Shown in pieces: positions 63,470-64,000 of a stretch of 64,000 nt of DNA. The stretch's first letter is position 1, and the number at the start of each line of letters is the position of its first letter. Both the position numbers and the translations under genes were made by a program. The notes beneath the pieces are model-generated. The model was not told the origin of the DNA. It searched no databases and worked only from the letters and a program-made list of their open reading frames with translations. This stretch comes from Inconstantimicrobium porci (GTDB lineage Bacteria; Bacillota; Clostridia; Clostridiales; Clostridiaceae). The stretch is taken from the NCBI RefSeq assembly GCF_009696465.1, contig NZ_VULX01000007.1, positions 1 to 64,000 of the forward strand. The letters run 5' to 3'.

Positions 63470-63667
63470 AGTGAATAGAGAACAACGAATAAGGAATAGT
63501 TAAGGAATGAACTTCGTAAAAGCGCAGTTCAAAATAAATCAGGTCAGATTACGTTTAGTAATCTGACAGGTGGTTTGGAGGGCCTGCCCTCCATTCTATT
63601 AAATTCTTGAGCAGAGCGAAAAGAATTTTAACCTTCATTCTACATTTTACATTCTAAATTCTACATT
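63470..63667 (+). repeat. Modular hairpin element E16, with mismatched arms
   Basis: Left arm of GTGAATAG/AACGAATA words, right arm of ATTCTACATTTTAC words, which are not complementary. Modules are complete: GAACTTCG/CGCAGTTC (B), GTCAGATTACG/GTAATCTGAC (E), GGTTTGGAGG/CCTCC (D), AAATTCTT/AAGAATTTT (F). It lies between dnaK and dnaJ. Confidence 0.85.
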
Positions 63668-63756
63668 GTGTGAGCATACAGAATGTAAATATGTATTGAT
63701 AGAGAGTAGATTTACTCAAATAGAATATTTACTAAAATAATATAGGTGGTGAACCC

Positions 63757-64000
63757 ATGGCAAATAAAGATTATTATGAAGTACTTGGTCTTCAAAAAGG
63801 AGCCAGTGATGACGAAATAAAAAAAGCTTTTAGAAAGCTTGCTATAAAATATCATCCTGATAAAAATAAAGGAAATAAAGAAGCAGAAGAAAAGTTCAAA
63901 GAGATAAATGAAGCTTATCAGGTTCTATCAGATCCCAAAAAGAAGGCTAATTATGATCAATTCGGTAGTGCTGATGGTGCCGGTTTTGGCGGCGGCTTTG
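63757..64000 (+). CDS. dnaJ: Chaperone DnaJ, N-terminal part (cut by window end)
   Basis: 81 codons are visible from the ATG at 63757 (AGGTGGTG upstream). The J domain is complete ([20 protein letters not shown], then the HPD motif in [20 protein letters not shown]), followed by the start of the Gly/Phe-rich region. Stimulates DnaK ATPase. The 446-base gap to dnaK contains a terminator and element E16. Confidence 0.95.
   Translation, partial: MANKDYYEVLGLQKGASDDEIKKAFRKLAIKYHPDKNKGNKEAEEKFKEINEAYQVLSDPKKKANYDQFGSADGAGFGGGF

Noticed and set aside
48-64000. Possible CRISPR array, suggested by many short repeats
   Set aside because: The repeats are hairpin modules scattered in separate intergenic gaps; there is no regular repeat-spacer array and no cas gene.

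Overview
The window comes from a low-GC, spore-forming, motile Firmicute, most likely Clostridium sensu stricto. The evidence is AT-rich DNA with strong AGGAGG-type ribosome sites, a FliR-FlhB fusion, sporulation genes (spoIIAA-spoIIAB-sigF, spoVAC-D-E, gpr, spoIIP) and a CIRCE-controlled hrcA-grpE-dnaK-dnaJ operon. I cannot name the species.

Layout. Positions 1-2.8 kb hold the end of a flagellin gene, a FliB-type flagellin lysine methylase and a divergent flagellin with a near-perfect sigma-D promoter. Positions 2.8-3.4 kb form a 600-base regulatory leader: an extended -10 promoter, a c-di-GMP-I riboswitch with its terminator, then a second set of hairpins ending in another terminator. Positions 3.4-28.9 kb are one co-directional flagellar cluster: flgB-flgC-fliE-fliF-fliG-fliH-fliI-fliJ-fliK-flgD-(flagellar operon protein)-flgE-flbD-motA-motB-fliL-fliO-fliP-fliQ-fliR/flhB-flhA-flhF-flhG-PilZ brake-sigD-two small genes-flgF-flgG. 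It encodes the rod, hook, MS ring, export gate, stator, the flagellar sigma factor and a c-di-GMP effector. The switch genes fliM and fliN are not in it. c-di-GMP is therefore likely sensed twice, by the leader RNA and by the PilZ protein.

Positions 29-64 kb are housekeeping and sporulation genes in short units: CBS-domain pyrophosphatase, Ca-type P-ATPase, DUF503, two hypotheticals, deoC, a Lon-like protease, spoIIA operon, a two-gene islet with a recombinase-fold protein lacking catalytic residues, the spoVA operon, a P-type ATPase homologue that has lost its catalytic motifs, comEC (N-terminal part only), holA, rpsT, gpr, spoIIP, lepA, hemW and the hrcA operon (dnaJ cut by the window end).

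The most unusual signal is a dispersed intergenic family of about 16 elements, 100-345 bases each, nearly all between 27.9 and 63.7 kb. Each is a string of separate hairpin modules in a roughly fixed order, in either orientation, flanked by arms built from short repeated words. The arms come in at least five unrelated word sets, yet left and right arms of one element usually use the same set and are complementary. No transposase is present in the window. I do not recognise this family. Other points worth checking are the pseudo-ATPase beside spoVA, the 908-residue hook protein with five internal repeats, the second attenuator-like structure before flgB, a 13-codon leader peptide coupled to lepA, and a consensus promoter that fires straight into a terminator after dnaK.
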